A stretch of 64,000 nt of DNA from ZC4RG29 sp964521255 (GTDB lineage Bacteria > Bacteroidota > Bacteroidia > Cytophagales > Cyclobacteriaceae): positions 310,001 to 374,000 of the forward strand of contig CAZFRM010000001.1 in NCBI GenBank assembly GCA_964521255.1, given 5' to 3'. Position numbers and translations under genes: made by a program. Of this stretch, positions 50,676 through 60,188 are shown piece by piece. The notes under the pieces are model-generated. The model had not been told where the DNA came from. It did no database searches and saw nothing but the letters and a program-made list of their open reading frames with translations. Each line of letters starts with the position of its first letter. Within the stretch, counting starts at the first letter, position 1.

Positions 50676-52730
50676 TCAATTAAATTTTACAATCATAGTA
50701 GTATAGTCGTCTTCCAGGTTTTCAGACCCGGAAAATTCATATAAGCTTGAAATAAGCCTGTCCTGAATATTTTGAGGGGTTCCATCCTTCACCTCCGTCA
50801 AAATCTGCGTGAGGCGATCATACCCAAATTCCTCACCCTTACCATTTCTTGCCTCGGTAATACCATCGGTATAAAGCACCATTACATCACCACAATTGAA
50901 GAAGAATTCATTGGTCTGTACAAAACTCTTATAGGTTTTATTGCGAACCATCCCCAGGGCTACCCCTTTATCTTTAAAGAACTGCACCGAACCATCTTTA
51001 GCGCAGAAATATAAAACCGGACAATGGCCCGCCCTTGCATACTGTACCGATCGTGTCCTGGTGTTTATGGTGAAAAAGATAGCTGAAATAAATGAGCCAC
51101 GTTCCAGGCATTTTACCAGTGCCTGATTGGCACGTGACATAAATTCTCCCGGTTCAATGCACTCTTGTGAAAGGCTATGAAAAATTCCCTTCATCTGCGA
51201 CATGTGAAAGGCAGCCGTTGTTCCTTTACCGGATACGTCGGCTATTATCAGTGCAATCAATTCATCACTTATGCGAATAGTGTCATAGTAATCACCCCCC
51301 ACTTCATCGGCAGATTCTGAAAAGGCAGCAATTTCAAATCCATCTCCCGATTCAAGTACCTGAGGCAATAAACTCTTTTGAACCATTTTGGCAATCTTGA
51401 GTTCCTCTTTGTAACGCTCGTTATGAAGAGCCTCTTCCATTAAGCGGAAGTTCTCGATTGATATTCCTGCCTGGTTAGCAAACGTTGATACAATTTTTGT
51501 CATCTCCCGATTAAAGCCCTCCGGCAATTCTTTAAGCAAAGCCAGCGTACCAATGTTCTCGCCTTTAACATAAATCGGGAAAGCAAGGATTGATCTGAAC
51601 CGAGAGCTTCGAAGAGAAGCAAGGTGTTTGGAGAGATTTTTTGTTTTATCCGTGTTTTGATCCAGTACACCTTTTACCTGGTGATCATTTAAATGTTCGA
51701 TGATGTCGTGAGCTTCCTTATCGGATATCTTATAAGAAAAAAGTTTCTGCTCATCAGATTTTATTTCAAGCCATGCCGCGTCTGCAAATACTGTGCTTAC
51801 CGAAGCTTCCAGTAAGATGTTATAAACACTTTCTTCATTTTGTTCGGTTTGTATGGATTGGCTTATCCGTTGAAAGTTTACTACCTCTTCAAGTTTCTGT
51901 TCGAATACCGAAGTTGTGGGCAGGTTAAATAAAATTACAAGGAAAGAGAAAAGACTATAGATCGTTACAAAGCTTATCAACGAAAAAATAAAAATGTGAT
52001 AGCGATAATCAACAAAATGCGATGACGCTTCAAGGATTAATGAAGCATACGTGCTACTGGTATAGAAACCATAAAGCAGATAAAAAATTGTTAACAACAG
52101 TAAGAGCAAGCCCGTCCATTTTTGCCGGAAGTTGAGATACGCCACCCATTTCATATTACCGGAAAGGATGAGCCCTGTCAATAGAAATACAACCAGCATA
52201 GTAATGTAGATGCTTTCTACAAATGGGAAGCTAAAGCTATTATAGAGCAACGAGATCAACAGTCCATACTCAAAGAAGGCCCAAAACCGAAGCAGCCATT
52301 TTGATTTTTGATATAGGATCAGTCGCTTCCAGGCAGTAAAAGCCATGGTAAGAAAACTGATCATCAGTCCAACATTGATGAGATAAACAAGGTCAATAAA
52401 AACCGGATGGCTGGTTAGTTTTGTATTCCCCATTAAATAGATCAGAAGCCGGAGAACAAGTGAGATTACAGTTGCTACCAATCCAGTTGCAAAAACCCGC
52501 CATAACAGATCGATAAAGTTGAGCACTTCATCATGCTCTATTTTGAATTTGTAATAGTAGAAAAGGGAAAGGATATAAAGGTTGAGCAAAATCTTAGGAA
52601 GCCAGTATGGAATATCAGGTTCCTGGCTGTGTGTGGTGCTTAGCAATATTGAAATATCAGTAAAGACAAGCCCCAGCCAGGTAATGGCTCCCATTGTAAA
52701 AAGCAGGCGTATTATGGCTTTTGTCCTCAC
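50676..52730 (-). CDS. RsbU-like membrane PP2C phosphatase with GAF domain
   Basis: 684 residues. Residues 1-270 contain seven or eight hydrophobic segments, forming a membrane sensor; about 290-430 is a GAF domain (ISQSIQTEQNEESVYNILLE to FANQAGISIENFRLMEEALH); a coiled linker (NERYKEELKIAKMVQKSLLP) leads to the SpoIIE-type PP2C domain with SADEVGGDYYDTIRIS, LIIADVSGKGTTAAFHMSQM and LEDDYTTMIVKF for metal binding. It would dephosphorylate the RsbV-like protein. The start is GTG. The membrane signal it senses is unknown. Confidence 0.91.
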   Translation of the reverse strand: MRTKAIIRLLFTMGAITWLGLVFTDISILLSTTHSQEPDIPYWLPKILLNLYILSLFYYYKFKIEHDEVLNFIDLLWRVFATGLVATVISLVLRLLIYLMGNTKLTSHPVFIDLVYLINVGLMISFLTMAFTAWKRLILYQKSKWLLRFWAFFEYGLLISLLYNSFSFPFVESIYITMLVVFLLTGLILSGNMKWVAYLNFRQKWTGLLLLLLTIFYLLYGFYTSSTYASLILEASSHFVDYRYHIFIFSLISFVTIYSLFSFLVILFNLPTTSVFEQKLEEVVNFQRISQSIQTEQNEESVYNILLEASVSTVFADAAWLEIKSDEQKLFSYKISDKEAHDIIEHLNDHQVKGVLDQNTDKTKNLSKHLASLRSSRFRSILAFPIYVKGENIGTLALLKELPEGFNREMTKIVSTFANQAGISIENFRLMEEALHNERYKEELKIAKMVQKSLLPQVLESGDGFEIAAFSESADEVGGDYYDTIRISDELIALIIADVSGKGTTAAFHMSQMKGIFHSLSQECIEPGEFMSRANQALVKCLERGSFISAIFFTINTRTRSVQYARAGHCPVLYFCAKDGSVQFFKDKGVALGMVRNKTYKSFVQTNEFFFNCGDVMVLYTDGITEARNGKGEEFGYDRLTQILTEVKDGTPQNIQDRLISSLYEFSGSENLEDDYTTMIVKFN

Positions 52731-52840
52731 AAAAAAGGAATCAGGTTTTGTCTTAAAAAAAGAAGACCAATCTAAACAGACTGGCCTACAATAATAGGCA
52801 TAAGGGTAGATAATCGAAAAAAGGGTACTTGCTGAAAAAC

Positions 52841-54313
52841 CTACCTCCGACTGTAATTCGGAGCTTCTCTTGTTATCGTCACATCATGAGGATGGCTTTC
52901 AGTAACCCCCGCAGAAGTAATCTTAACAAACCTGGCTTGCTTGAGCTTTTCAATGTTCTTTGCACCACAATAACCCATACCTGCGCGAAGTCCGCCAACC
53001 AATTGATATAAAACTTCAGATACCAGTCCCTTGAATGGAACCCGCCCTGAAATTCCTTCGGGCACTAATTTTTTGATATCATCTTCAACATCCTGGAAAT
53101 ACCGGTCTTTAGATCCTTCCTCCATCGCCTCTAATGAGCCCATACCGCGGTAAGACTTAAATTTTCTTCCTTCATAAATAATTACTTCACCCGGAGCTTC
53201 TTCGGTGCCTGCCAGCATGGAGCCGATCATTACACTATCTGCACCACCAGCTATTGCCTTTACCATATCACCGGAAAACCTAATGCCCCCGTCAGCAATA
53301 ATTTTTACATCAGACCCCTTTAATGCTTTCGAGGCTTCATATACAGCCGACAATTGAGGTAAGCCCACACCTGCCACAACGCGTGTTGTACAAATGCTGC
53401 CAGGACCAACACCCACTTTAACTGTGTCAGCGCCTGCCTTTGCCAAAGCCTTGGCAGCATCACTTGTTGCAATATTACCTGCTATGAGATCAAGCTCCGG
53501 GTACTTCTTCTTCACTTGCCTGGTAGCATTCAATACGTTGATCTGATGACCATGAGCTGTATCAATACTAATTACATCAACACCAGCCGTTTTGAGCGCA
53601 TCAATTCGGTCCATAATATCGGGTGTTACACCAATTGCAGCGCCTACTCTTAAACGGCCAAATTTATCCTGGCAGGCGTTCGGTTTATTTTTTTTCTTCT
53701 GAATATCCTTGAAAGTAATTAATCCTATAAGTTTCCCTTTCTTGTTTACAATAGGGAGCTTTTCGATTTTATACTGCTTAAGAATACCTTCTGCCTTATC
53801 AAGTGTAATGTTCTCCGGGGCGGTTACAAGATTTTCTTTTGTCATTATTCTTTCCACCGGCGCATCCATATCTTTTTGGAAACGTAAATCACGATTGGTA
53901 ATGATTCCAACGAGTTTTCCGTTTTGATCAATTATTGGAATGCCTCCAATTCGGTGCTCACGCATAATCTTCTCAGCATCATTTACAGTGGAGTGAATCT
54001 CTAATGTTATTGGATCCAGGATAAGACCACTCTGTGAGCGCTTTACTTTGCGCACATGCTCAGCCTGGAGCTCGATCTTCATGTTTTTATGTATAAAGCC
54101 AAGACCGCCCTCCAAAGCCATGCTGATGGCAAGATCAGCTTCAGTAACAGTATCCATTGCAGCGGAAACTACCGGAATATTCAGCTTTATGTTCTTTGTA
54201 AGAAAAGTAGCTGTGTCGGTTTCCCGCGGAACAACTTCAGAATAAGCAGGAACGAGAAGCACGTCATCATAGGTGAGGGCTTCAAAAAGAAATTTGGAAT
54301 TTTCGAGTGGCAT
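52841..54313 (-). CDS. guaB: Inosine-5'-monophosphate dehydrogenase
   Basis: Oxidises IMP to XMP, the committed step of GMP synthesis. The barrel carries [40 protein letters not shown], the active-site loop [20 protein letters not shown] with the catalytic cysteine, [20 protein letters not shown] and the flap [14 protein letters not shown]. Two CBS repeats lie at about 95-210 ([40 protein letters not shown]). 490 residues, full length. A good promoter is found just upstream. Confidence 0.97.
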   Translation of the reverse strand: MPLENSKFLFEALTYDDVLLVPAYSEVVPRETDTATFLTKNIKLNIPVVSAAMDTVTEADLAISMALEGGLGFIHKNMKIELQAEHVRKVKRSQSGLILDPITLEIHSTVNDAEKIMREHRIGGIPIIDQNGKLVGIITNRDLRFQKDMDAPVERIMTKENLVTAPENITLDKAEGILKQYKIEKLPIVNKKGKLIGLITFKDIQKKKNKPNACQDKFGRLRVGAAIGVTPDIMDRIDALKTAGVDVISIDTAHGHQINVLNATRQVKKKYPELDLIAGNIATSDAAKALAKAGADTVKVGVGPGSICTTRVVAGVGLPQLSAVYEASKALKGSDVKIIADGGIRFSGDMVKAIAGGADSVMIGSMLAGTEEAPGEVIIYEGRKFKSYRGMGSLEAMEEGSKDRYFQDVEDDIKKLVPEGISGRVPFKGLVSEVLYQLVGGLRAGMGYCGAKNIEKLKQARFVKITSAGVTESHPHDVTITREAPNYSRR

Positions 54314-54346
54314 GGCAAATAATATTAGGACTCATTATTTGCCGGG

Positions 54347-54378
54347 CAAAGGTAGGCGAATTTAGCTTAAAGCAAAAA
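54347..54378 (-). promoter_or_regulatory. Complete -33/-7 promoter of guaB
   Basis: Minus strand: TTTTTG at 54378-54373 and TACCTTTG at 54354-54347, separated by 18 bases. This fits the Bacteroidota sigma factor pattern TTTG-N19-TAnnTTTG well and lies 33 bases before the ATG. Confidence 0.6.
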
Positions 54379-54592
54379 GCTTAAAGATTAAAGCTGAGTA
54401 TTTGTACAAAAAGCTGTTCTCTTTCATTGGAAGTGTCATTAAGTTAAGAGGAATACAGCCCCCGCATGCCCTGTATCCCTAAAGGGCCAGCGCGCTGTGG
54501 TTCATTGCCCGTTGGGACGAAACATTCTCAACCGCGACAATTTGAAATGCACCCAAATTTTTCCAACACGGTTCCTGTTCTAACGCTTTTCT
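54379..54592 (+). other. Spacer between guaB and rlpA-like genes
   Basis: No gene is recognised. The middle (about 54455-54560) is more GC-rich than its flanks and contains CCAGCGCGCTGTGGTT and GCCCGTTGGGACGAAAC, which may be a worn repeat or a structured RNA; I cannot assign it. Confidence 0.3.
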
Positions 54593-54600
54593 TATTTTTG
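54593..54600 (+). promoter_or_regulatory. -7 box for the rlpA-like gene
   Basis: TATTTTTG, a TAnnTTTG match ending 22 bases before the ATG at 54623. No -33 element stands out. Confidence 0.4.
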
Positions 54601-54622
54601 CTCCTTAATTGGAACTATTTGT

Positions 54623-55306
54623 ATGAGAAAACTCCTTTTTACCCTTCTTTTCAACTTTTTAATTCTTTGTTCTTTCGCTCAAATACAAACCGGCAAGGCT
54701 TCTTTTTACGCCGATAAGTTTGAAGGTGTTCAGACCGCAAGTGGTGAAAAATATCGTCACAGCAAATTAACGGGTGCTCATAAAACCCTTCCTTTCGGCA
54801 CAAAAGTTAAAGTCACAAACCTCGCCAATGACCAATCGGTAGTAGTTGTAATAAATGATCGCGGTCCCTGGGTTGAGGGTCGTATTATCGATCTTTCAAG
54901 ATCTGCAGCCGACCAGTTAGGCTTTACAAACATGGGATTAGCTGATGTGAAACTGGAAGTAGTAGATCCGGGTGATGGAAAAGTAAGTGAACCTATTCGC
55001 ACGATTGAAAATGTTGCCGTAGATGAAAAAGAGTTTTATGAATTTAAAATTCAAAGAAAGAATCCAAAAGGTTTTGGTGTTCAAATCGGCACTTATCAGG
55101 AACTGGTCAATCTTATGCGATTGTCCGACAACTTGAAGAACTCTTACAAAAAAGATGTTACCGTACAGGTGAAGGTTATTAACGAGCTAAAATATTACGG
55201 TCTGATCGTTGGAAATTTCCCTAACCGCGAGAAAGCTGAACAATTCCGTGAAGAAGTAAAGCAAAAGTTTCCGGATGCATTTATTGTCGACTATAACAAG
55301 ATATAA
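54623..55306 (+). CDS. RlpA-like double-psi beta-barrel protein with SPOR domain
   Basis: Secreted 227-residue protein. Signal peptide LLFTLLFNFLILCSFAQ, then the RlpA barrel with QTGKASFYADKFEGVQTASG, YRHSKLTGAHKTLPFGTKVK and the catalytic-type VVVINDRGPWVEGRIIDLSR followed by SAADQLGF. The C-terminal SPOR domain (about 145-225) has GFGVQIGTYQELVNLMRLSD and YGLIVGNFPNREKAEQFREE and binds denuded peptidoglycan at division sites. Some RlpA proteins are lytic transglycosylases. There is no lipobox cysteine, so it is periplasmic or secreted rather than lipid-anchored. Confidence 0.9.
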   Translation: MRKLLFTLLFNFLILCSFAQIQTGKASFYADKFEGVQTASGEKYRHSKLTGAHKTLPFGTKVKVTNLANDQSVVVVINDRGPWVEGRIIDLSRSAADQLGFTNMGLADVKLEVVDPGDGKVSEPIRTIENVAVDEKEFYEFKIQRKNPKGFGVQIGTYQELVNLMRLSDNLKNSYKKDVTVQVKVINELKYYGLIVGNFPNREKAEQFREEVKQKFPDAFIVDYNKI

Positions 55307-55453
55307 TTGAATGCACCTCCTGGTTGTCAAAATTATTTTTGACCGGATATTACCCGCAATATTTTTTTAATTTACTGTTAACAATTCATCATTTCGCATT
55401 GAAGTATCGTTAAGATATTTTCTTAAGTTGATATTTGCCGCTGAATTTATATT

Positions 55454-56242
55454 ATGGAAACTGTTGGATACATCGCATCCATTTGTATCGGTTTAGTTTT
55501 AGGAATGCTTGGCGGTGGCGGTTCTATTCTCTCAATACCCATATTAGTCTATCTGTTTAATATAGATGCCGTGATGGCTTCTGCGTATTCTCTTTTCATC
55601 GTTGGCGCTACAAGTTTAGCAGGCGCTATCCCAAAATACCGTGAGCATCTTGTAAATGTCAGGACTGGTTTAATTTTCGGCATACCATCAATCATTGCCA
55701 TCTTTGCAACACGTAAATGGATCATTCCATCTATACCCGATGTATTATTTTTTATTGGTTCGTTTGCGCTGACAAAACGAATTTTATTGTTAGGGATTTT
55801 TGCTATCCTGATGATACTTGCGTCCATCGTCATGATTAGAAAACGTGGTGAATTTGCATCCGATACCAACGGTTTTCAGGTTGGCGGAATTATGGCGCAA
55901 GGTGTATTGATCGGTTTTTTGACAGGGCTCGTAGGAGCCGGTGGAGGTTTTTTGATAATTCCCGCACTTATATTATTAACAGGCATCTCATTCAAAACTG
56001 CCGTTGGCACTTCGCTATTTATAATCGCCATTAATTCACTCATTGGATTTATGGGAGATGTCTTAAATTATTCCATCAACTGGACTTTTTTGTTTAAGAT
56101 CACAAGCCTGGCTATTATTGGTATTCTTGTGGGAAATCAATTTTCCAAAAAACTTCCATCGTATAAATTGAGGAAATCATTTGGTTGGTTTACTCTTGTT
56201 ACCGGAGGATTGATGTTGATAAAAGAAATTTTCTTTCCCTAA
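55454..56242 (+). CDS. TauE/SafE-family membrane exporter
   Basis: 262-residue protein with about eight membrane helices and two glycine-rich family repeats: GLVLGMLGGGGSILSIPILV near the start and GFLTGLVGAGGGFLIIPALI in the middle, each followed by AxGTSLxxxxxxS-like helices. Members export sulfite, sulfoacetate or similar anions, or import sulfur compounds. The next gene is a persulfide dioxygenase-rhodanese fusion, so removal of sulfite or thiosulfate from sulfide oxidation is the likely role. Confidence 0.88.
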   Translation: METVGYIASICIGLVLGMLGGGGSILSIPILVYLFNIDAVMASAYSLFIVGATSLAGAIPKYREHLVNVRTGLIFGIPSIIAIFATRKWIIPSIPDVLFFIGSFALTKRILLLGIFAILMILASIVMIRKRGEFASDTNGFQVGGIMAQGVLIGFLTGLVGAGGGFLIIPALILLTGISFKTAVGTSLFIIAINSLIGFMGDVLNYSINWTFLFKITSLAIIGILVGNQFSKKLPSYKLRKSFGWFTLVTGGLMLIKEIFFP

Positions 56243-56296
56243 GTTTTGTTGAGGTGACGAAGCTACATTGAACATTTATAGAATGAATTGTGAACT

Positions 56297-57706
56297 ATGA
56301 AGATTGAACAAATTTATACAGGTTGTCTTGCTCAGGGGGCCTACTACATTGAATCAGCCGATGAAGCTGTTGTAATTGATCCTCTGCGTGAAATAACACC
56401 TTACCAGGAAAGGGCTGAAAAGAACAAGGTGAAAATAAAGTATGTTCTCGAAACACATTTTCATGCCGACTTTGTATCGGGTCACATTGACCTGGCGAAG
56501 GCAGCCAATGCAACTATTGTCTATGGTCCAAATGCCAATCCTTCTTTTGAAGCTCACATTGCCAGGGATGGAGAAGAACTAAAAGTAGGTAAAGTGGTTT
56601 TCAAAGTTCTTCATACGCCCGGTCACACCATGGAGTCCACTTGCTATTTGTTGCGTGATGAAAAAGGAAAGGATGTTGCTCTTTTTACAGGTGATACATT
56701 ATTTATTGGTGATGTTGGCCGGCCAGACCTTGCTCAGAATTCAGACCTCACAACGGCTGATTTGGCAGGGCACCTGTATGAATCATTACGAAATAAAATA
56801 ATTCCTTTGCGGGATGACATCATAATATATCCTGCTCATGGCGCTGGTTCTGCCTGTGGAAAAAATATGTCACGCGAAACTTCGGATACACTTGGCGAAC
56901 AGAAAAAAACCAACTATGCCCTGCGCAATATCAGCAAAGCACAATTCATTAAAGAAGTAACGGACGGGTTACTTCCACCGCCAAAATACTTTCCTCAAAA
57001 TGTGCGAATGAATAAAGAAGGATATGATAATATCAATGAAGTTTTAAAACGCGGTTGCCAGTCCTTAAACCCTGACGCATTTGAAAAGGCAGCGAATGAA
57101 ACCGGAGCGCTTATATTAGATACAAGAGACGCGCAAACTTTTGCAAAAGGTTTTGTGCCCAATTCAATTAACATTGGCATTGACGGAACATTTGCACCGT
57201 GGGTAGGTGCATTAATACCTGATGTTAAGCAACAAATTCTGATCGTTGCGGATGAAGGTCGTGAAAAGGAAGTGGTAACACGTCTCGCAAGAGTAGGTTA
57301 TGATTATGCCATTGGGTTTCTCAAGGGTGGTATCAACGCGTGGCGCCATTCGGGAAAAGAAATTGATTCAATAATATCACTTGACAGTAACCAGGCAATT
57401 CATCAACTACAAAATTCTAATAAGACCAACATCATTGATGTAAGAAGAATAAATGAATTCAATTCCGAACACATTGAAGGCGCTCTGAATATTCCCCTTG
57501 AAAACATTAATGAAAATATGGCCTCGATCAATAAGGATAAAAAATATTTTGTTCATTGTGCCAGCGGTTATCGATCCATGATCTTTATATCCATACTTAA
57601 AGCAAGAGGTTATGACAATCTGATTGATGTGAAAAGTGGATTTAAAGACCTCAGGAAAAGTGGCCAGTTTAAATTAAGCAGCTATAAGACGCAATCGCAG
57701 TCCTGA
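56297..57706 (+). CDS. Persulfide dioxygenase (MBL fold) fused to two rhodanese domains
   Basis: 469 residues. Residues 1-240 form an ETHE1-like metallo-beta-lactamase domain: LETHFHADFVSGHIDLAKAA (HxHxDxxxGH), HTPGHTMESTCYLL, ALFTGDTLFIGDVGRPDLAQ and IIYPAHGAGSACG. It would oxidise glutathione or other persulfide to sulfite. A first rhodanese domain (about 255-355) has VADEGRE where the catalytic cysteine should be, so it is inactive; the second (about 370-460) has C421 in FVHCASGYRSM and is likely active. The layout equals CstB/BlrB-type proteins. The gene pairs with the TauE-type exporter 54 bases upstream. Confidence 0.9.
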   Translation: MKIEQIYTGCLAQGAYYIESADEAVVIDPLREITPYQERAEKNKVKIKYVLETHFHADFVSGHIDLAKAANATIVYGPNANPSFEAHIARDGEELKVGKVVFKVLHTPGHTMESTCYLLRDEKGKDVALFTGDTLFIGDVGRPDLAQNSDLTTADLAGHLYESLRNKIIPLRDDIIIYPAHGAGSACGKNMSRETSDTLGEQKKTNYALRNISKAQFIKEVTDGLLPPPKYFPQNVRMNKEGYDNINEVLKRGCQSLNPDAFEKAANETGALILDTRDAQTFAKGFVPNSINIGIDGTFAPWVGALIPDVKQQILIVADEGREKEVVTRLARVGYDYAIGFLKGGINAWRHSGKEIDSIISLDSNQAIHQLQNSNKTNIIDVRRINEFNSEHIEGALNIPLENINENMASINKDKKYFVHCASGYRSMIFISILKARGYDNLIDVKSGFKDLRKSGQFKLSSYKTQSQS

Positions 57707-57747
57707 CAAATTCAAAAGTTATGAGCGAAACGAATAAGTAGGCAATC

Positions 57748-57792
57748 GCAGTAGGCAAAATTGCCTATTGCCATTTGCCTACTGCCATTTTT
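57748..57792 (+). terminator. Rho-independent-like terminator after the persulfide dioxygenase gene
   Basis: GCAGTAGGCAAA at 57748-57759 pairs exactly with TTTGCCTACTGC at 57774-57785 around a 14-base loop, followed by CATTTTTT. A further AGTAGGCAA copy just before the stem (57737-57745) suggests a tandem repeat origin. Confidence 0.6.
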
Positions 57793-57863
57793 TCGTTTGT
57801 GTCATAGATTTTTTGAATGAACTAAGTAGCACTAAATCACTAAACGATTAATAACCCGCATCT

Positions 57864-58103
57864 TTAAAATTTTCGCACAATCACCAATTCACCTTCTGCA
57901 AAACCATTTATTGTTTTACCGGAGAATTTCTCCACAAGTCCCATATACTTTTTACCATTCGACAGCATAATAACAATGCGGCTGCCTTCTCTAAGTTTTC
58001 CTGCCAAGTGATCTTCTTCACGAATAACAGCCTGACAACTCACGGATATTCCTTTCAGAAATTTCTCATCCATTTCTTTGTTATCCAGCTTGTAAAAATC
58101 CAT
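57864..58103 (-). CDS. Small protein of unknown function (79 aa)
   Basis: I do not recognise it. ATG 58103 (MDFYKLDNKEMDEKFLKGIS) gives a soluble protein with beta-rich sequence GSRIVIMLSNGKKYMGLVEK and GFAEGELVIVRKF, like a small barrel or ASCH-type fold. A longer frame extends to 58247, but that part would overlap the divergent acetyltransferase gene and looks non-coding. Its stop faces the terminator of the persulfide dioxygenase gene. Confidence 0.55.
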   Translation of the reverse strand: MDFYKLDNKEMDEKFLKGISVSCQAVIREEDHLAGKLREGSRIVIMLSNGKKYMGLVEKFSGKTINGFAEGELVIVRKF

Positions 58104-58169
58104 AAAGAATTTGTTTGTGAATTGACCTGATTTATTCTTAAAATTAAACAAAGAACAATCTCTCGCAAT

Positions 58170-58964
58170 TTGAAACTTCAACCCTTTACATCGGCGGACG
58201 TACCACATATTTTTCACCTTCAACCTGAAGGCTGGCCTTCGATTCATCCGCCTTTTGAATTTTATACATCGAGCAATTTCTGTGCGCCCATAAAATGCGT
58301 AGATGAAAATAAAATCATCGGAATAGGTTCAAGCATTTTACATGAAGACACGGGTTGGCTGGCGCATATTATTGTTGATAAAGATTTTCGTAATCGTGGC
58401 ATAGGTACATTGATTACGCAGTCACTCATGGAGCATCTCCATAGATGTAATGTAAAAACCATGCTACTGATCGCAACTCCATTGGGCGAACCTGTTTACC
58501 ACAAGCTTGGCTTTGAAAAAGAAACTGTCTACATGTTTCTGCGCGATGGAAAAACAGTCAGTCCATCCGTAAATTTTTTTAGTCCATTTCAGGAAAAATA
58601 TATTGATAACATTCTAAAATTAGATGAGTTTATTTCGGGTGAACGCAGAAGAAAATTATTAGAGCCTCATTTTGCAAATACCCTGGTCGCTTCAGATGAT
58701 CGTGATATAACCGGGTTCTTCATGCCGACATTAGGTGAAGGTTTTATCGTTGCGATGTCGCCTGAGGTTGGCAAACAATTTCTTATGCTCAAACACAGCA
58801 AAACAAATAGTACCGCTATTCCCATTGATAACCAACCTGCCATAAATTTTTTGATGGAGAACGGATTTGTCGAGTATAGAAAAGCTGTTCGCATGTGGTA
58901 CGGTGAAAAGCTTTCGTGGCAACCTGATAAACTATTCGGAAGAATTGGAGGGAATCTTGGATAA
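58170..58964 (+). CDS. GNAT-family acetyltransferase with a second C-terminal GNAT-like domain
   Basis: 264 residues. The first domain has the acetyl-CoA motif AHIIVDKDFRNRGIGTLITQ (V/I-x-x-x-x-R-G-x-G) and EPVYHKLGFEKETVYMFL. The second half (about 135-264) has GFFMPTLGEGFIVAMSPEVG, MLKHSKTNSTAIPIDNQPA and FLMENGFVEYRKAVRMWYGE, like the Acetyltransf_18 type domain that lies after many GNATs. Start is TTG at 58170 in the absence of an ATG. Substrate unknown. Confidence 0.82.
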   Translation: MKLQPFTSADVPHIFHLQPEGWPSIHPPFEFYTSSNFCAPIKCVDENKIIGIGSSILHEDTGWLAHIIVDKDFRNRGIGTLITQSLMEHLHRCNVKTMLLIATPLGEPVYHKLGFEKETVYMFLRDGKTVSPSVNFFSPFQEKYIDNILKLDEFISGERRRKLLEPHFANTLVASDDRDITGFFMPTLGEGFIVAMSPEVGKQFLMLKHSKTNSTAIPIDNQPAINFLMENGFVEYRKAVRMWYGEKLSWQPDKLFGRIGGNLG

Positions 58965-59043
58965 GAGAATTTCGATCTTGATGATTTGATAAATCTCATT
59001 TTAAAATTTTTCCCATTACCTTAACAGCCTAACGAATTAAAAA

Positions 59044-59568
59044 GTGAACGATGAAATAAAAAAAGTTGCCATTGTCGGTCCCGAGTGTACGGGCAAATCT
59101 GATCTCGCGCAGTTTCTTGCCAGGCACTATAACACAGTATGGGTTCCTGAGTATGCGCGCCCCTACATCGACAACCTTGTAAGACCTTATAACCAGGATG
59201 ACCTCACTGTGATAGCGCATGGACAACAGCGCCTGGAACAAGAGTGGATTAAAGAGGCGAATCGAATTTTGTTTTGTGATACTACGCTATTGGTTATTAA
59301 GATTTGGAGTGAGTTCAAATACGGAAATTGCGATCCATCTATTCTCGAAGCGTTGAAGAACAGCTTCTACGATTTGCATCTATTGACTTACATTGACGTG
59401 CTATGGGAAGAAGATCCTCAACGAGAACATCCGAATGAAAGAGAGCAACTCTATGAAATTTATTTGAAGGAAATTAAAACGATGAATGTTCCTTTTGTTG
59501 AAATTCGTGGCGAACGTGAACAAAGAAGAAAGACGGCCATTGAAGCCATCGATCGTTTACTAAAATAA
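59044..59568 (+). CDS. NadR-like ribosylnicotinamide kinase/ATPase
   Basis: P-loop protein of 174 residues corresponding to the kinase domain of NadR without the DNA-binding and adenylyltransferase domains. Walker A IVGPECTGKSDLAQFLARHY, VPEYARPYIDNL, FCDTTLLVIKIWSEFKYGNC and the lid EDPQREHPNEREQLYEIYLK match that domain. It would phosphorylate nicotinamide riboside for NAD salvage. GTG start at 59044. It stands alone on the plus strand. Confidence 0.85.
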   Translation: MNDEIKKVAIVGPECTGKSDLAQFLARHYNTVWVPEYARPYIDNLVRPYNQDDLTVIAHGQQRLEQEWIKEANRILFCDTTLLVIKIWSEFKYGNCDPSILEALKNSFYDLHLLTYIDVLWEEDPQREHPNEREQLYEIYLKEIKTMNVPFVEIRGEREQRRKTAIEAIDRLLK

Positions 59569-59749
59569 TGACCGATACGCCAGCCTGGCAAAGATGCTTA
59601 TGCATCGCTTAGAATAAGAGATTACAGATTATTTGTCAGTACACGCTTTTGTGCAACATTTACCTTCGGTGATTTTTGACGATGTGTAAGCTAATTGTCC
59701 GATTGTACTTTTTGTTTAGTATCTTATTTAAAATTTAAACCTCAACCTC

Positions 59750-60181
59750 ATGAATAAAATTTCATTACTCCTGCTTGGTACTTTATTAGTCGTTAGTTGT
59801 GTCCAACAAAAATCTACTCCTCCTGTATCCCCTGTATCAGAGGAAAAAACTAAAGAAGTTCTCGATCACCATTGGGTTGCATTCCAGGGAAATGATCTTG
59901 AAGAAACGATGAAAGATTACACGGAAGAATCAGTACTCATCACGCCAGATGTAACCTACAAAGGTCTTGCTGAAATAAGACAAAATTTTGTGAATGCTTT
60001 TGCGGCTTTTCCAAGAGATTCAACAACCATGACATTAACGAAATCCATCGTCGTTAATGATGTGGGCTACATTATCTGGAGTGCAAAGACACCAAACTTT
60101 GAACTCTCCTTTGGCACCGATACTTTTATAATTCATGATGGAAAAATTGTTCGGCAAACTTATGCAGGTGTAGTCAAGTGA
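59750..60181 (+). CDS. SnoaL/NTF2-like (DUF4440-type) lipoprotein
   Basis: 143 residues. Lipobox in LLLLGTLLVVSC places it in the envelope. The remainder follows the cone-shaped NTF2 fold: VLDHHWVAFQGNDLEETMKD, YTEESVLITPDVTYKGLAEI and YIIWSAKTPNFELSFGTDTF followed by IIHDGKIVRQTY. Proteins like this bind or turn over small molecules, but no catalytic set can be named. The next gene begins eight bases after it ends, so the two may be cotranscribed. Confidence 0.8.
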   Translation: MNKISLLLLGTLLVVSCVQQKSTPPVSPVSEEKTKEVLDHHWVAFQGNDLEETMKDYTEESVLITPDVTYKGLAEIRQNFVNAFAAFPRDSTTMTLTKSIVVNDVGYIIWSAKTPNFELSFGTDTFIIHDGKIVRQTYAGVVK

Positions 60182-60188
60182 TAATGCT

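Noticed and set aside
58104..58247. 48-codon extension of the small minus-strand protein at 57864
   Set aside because: It overlaps the acetyltransferase start, lacks a plausible start context and reads as low-quality coding sequence.
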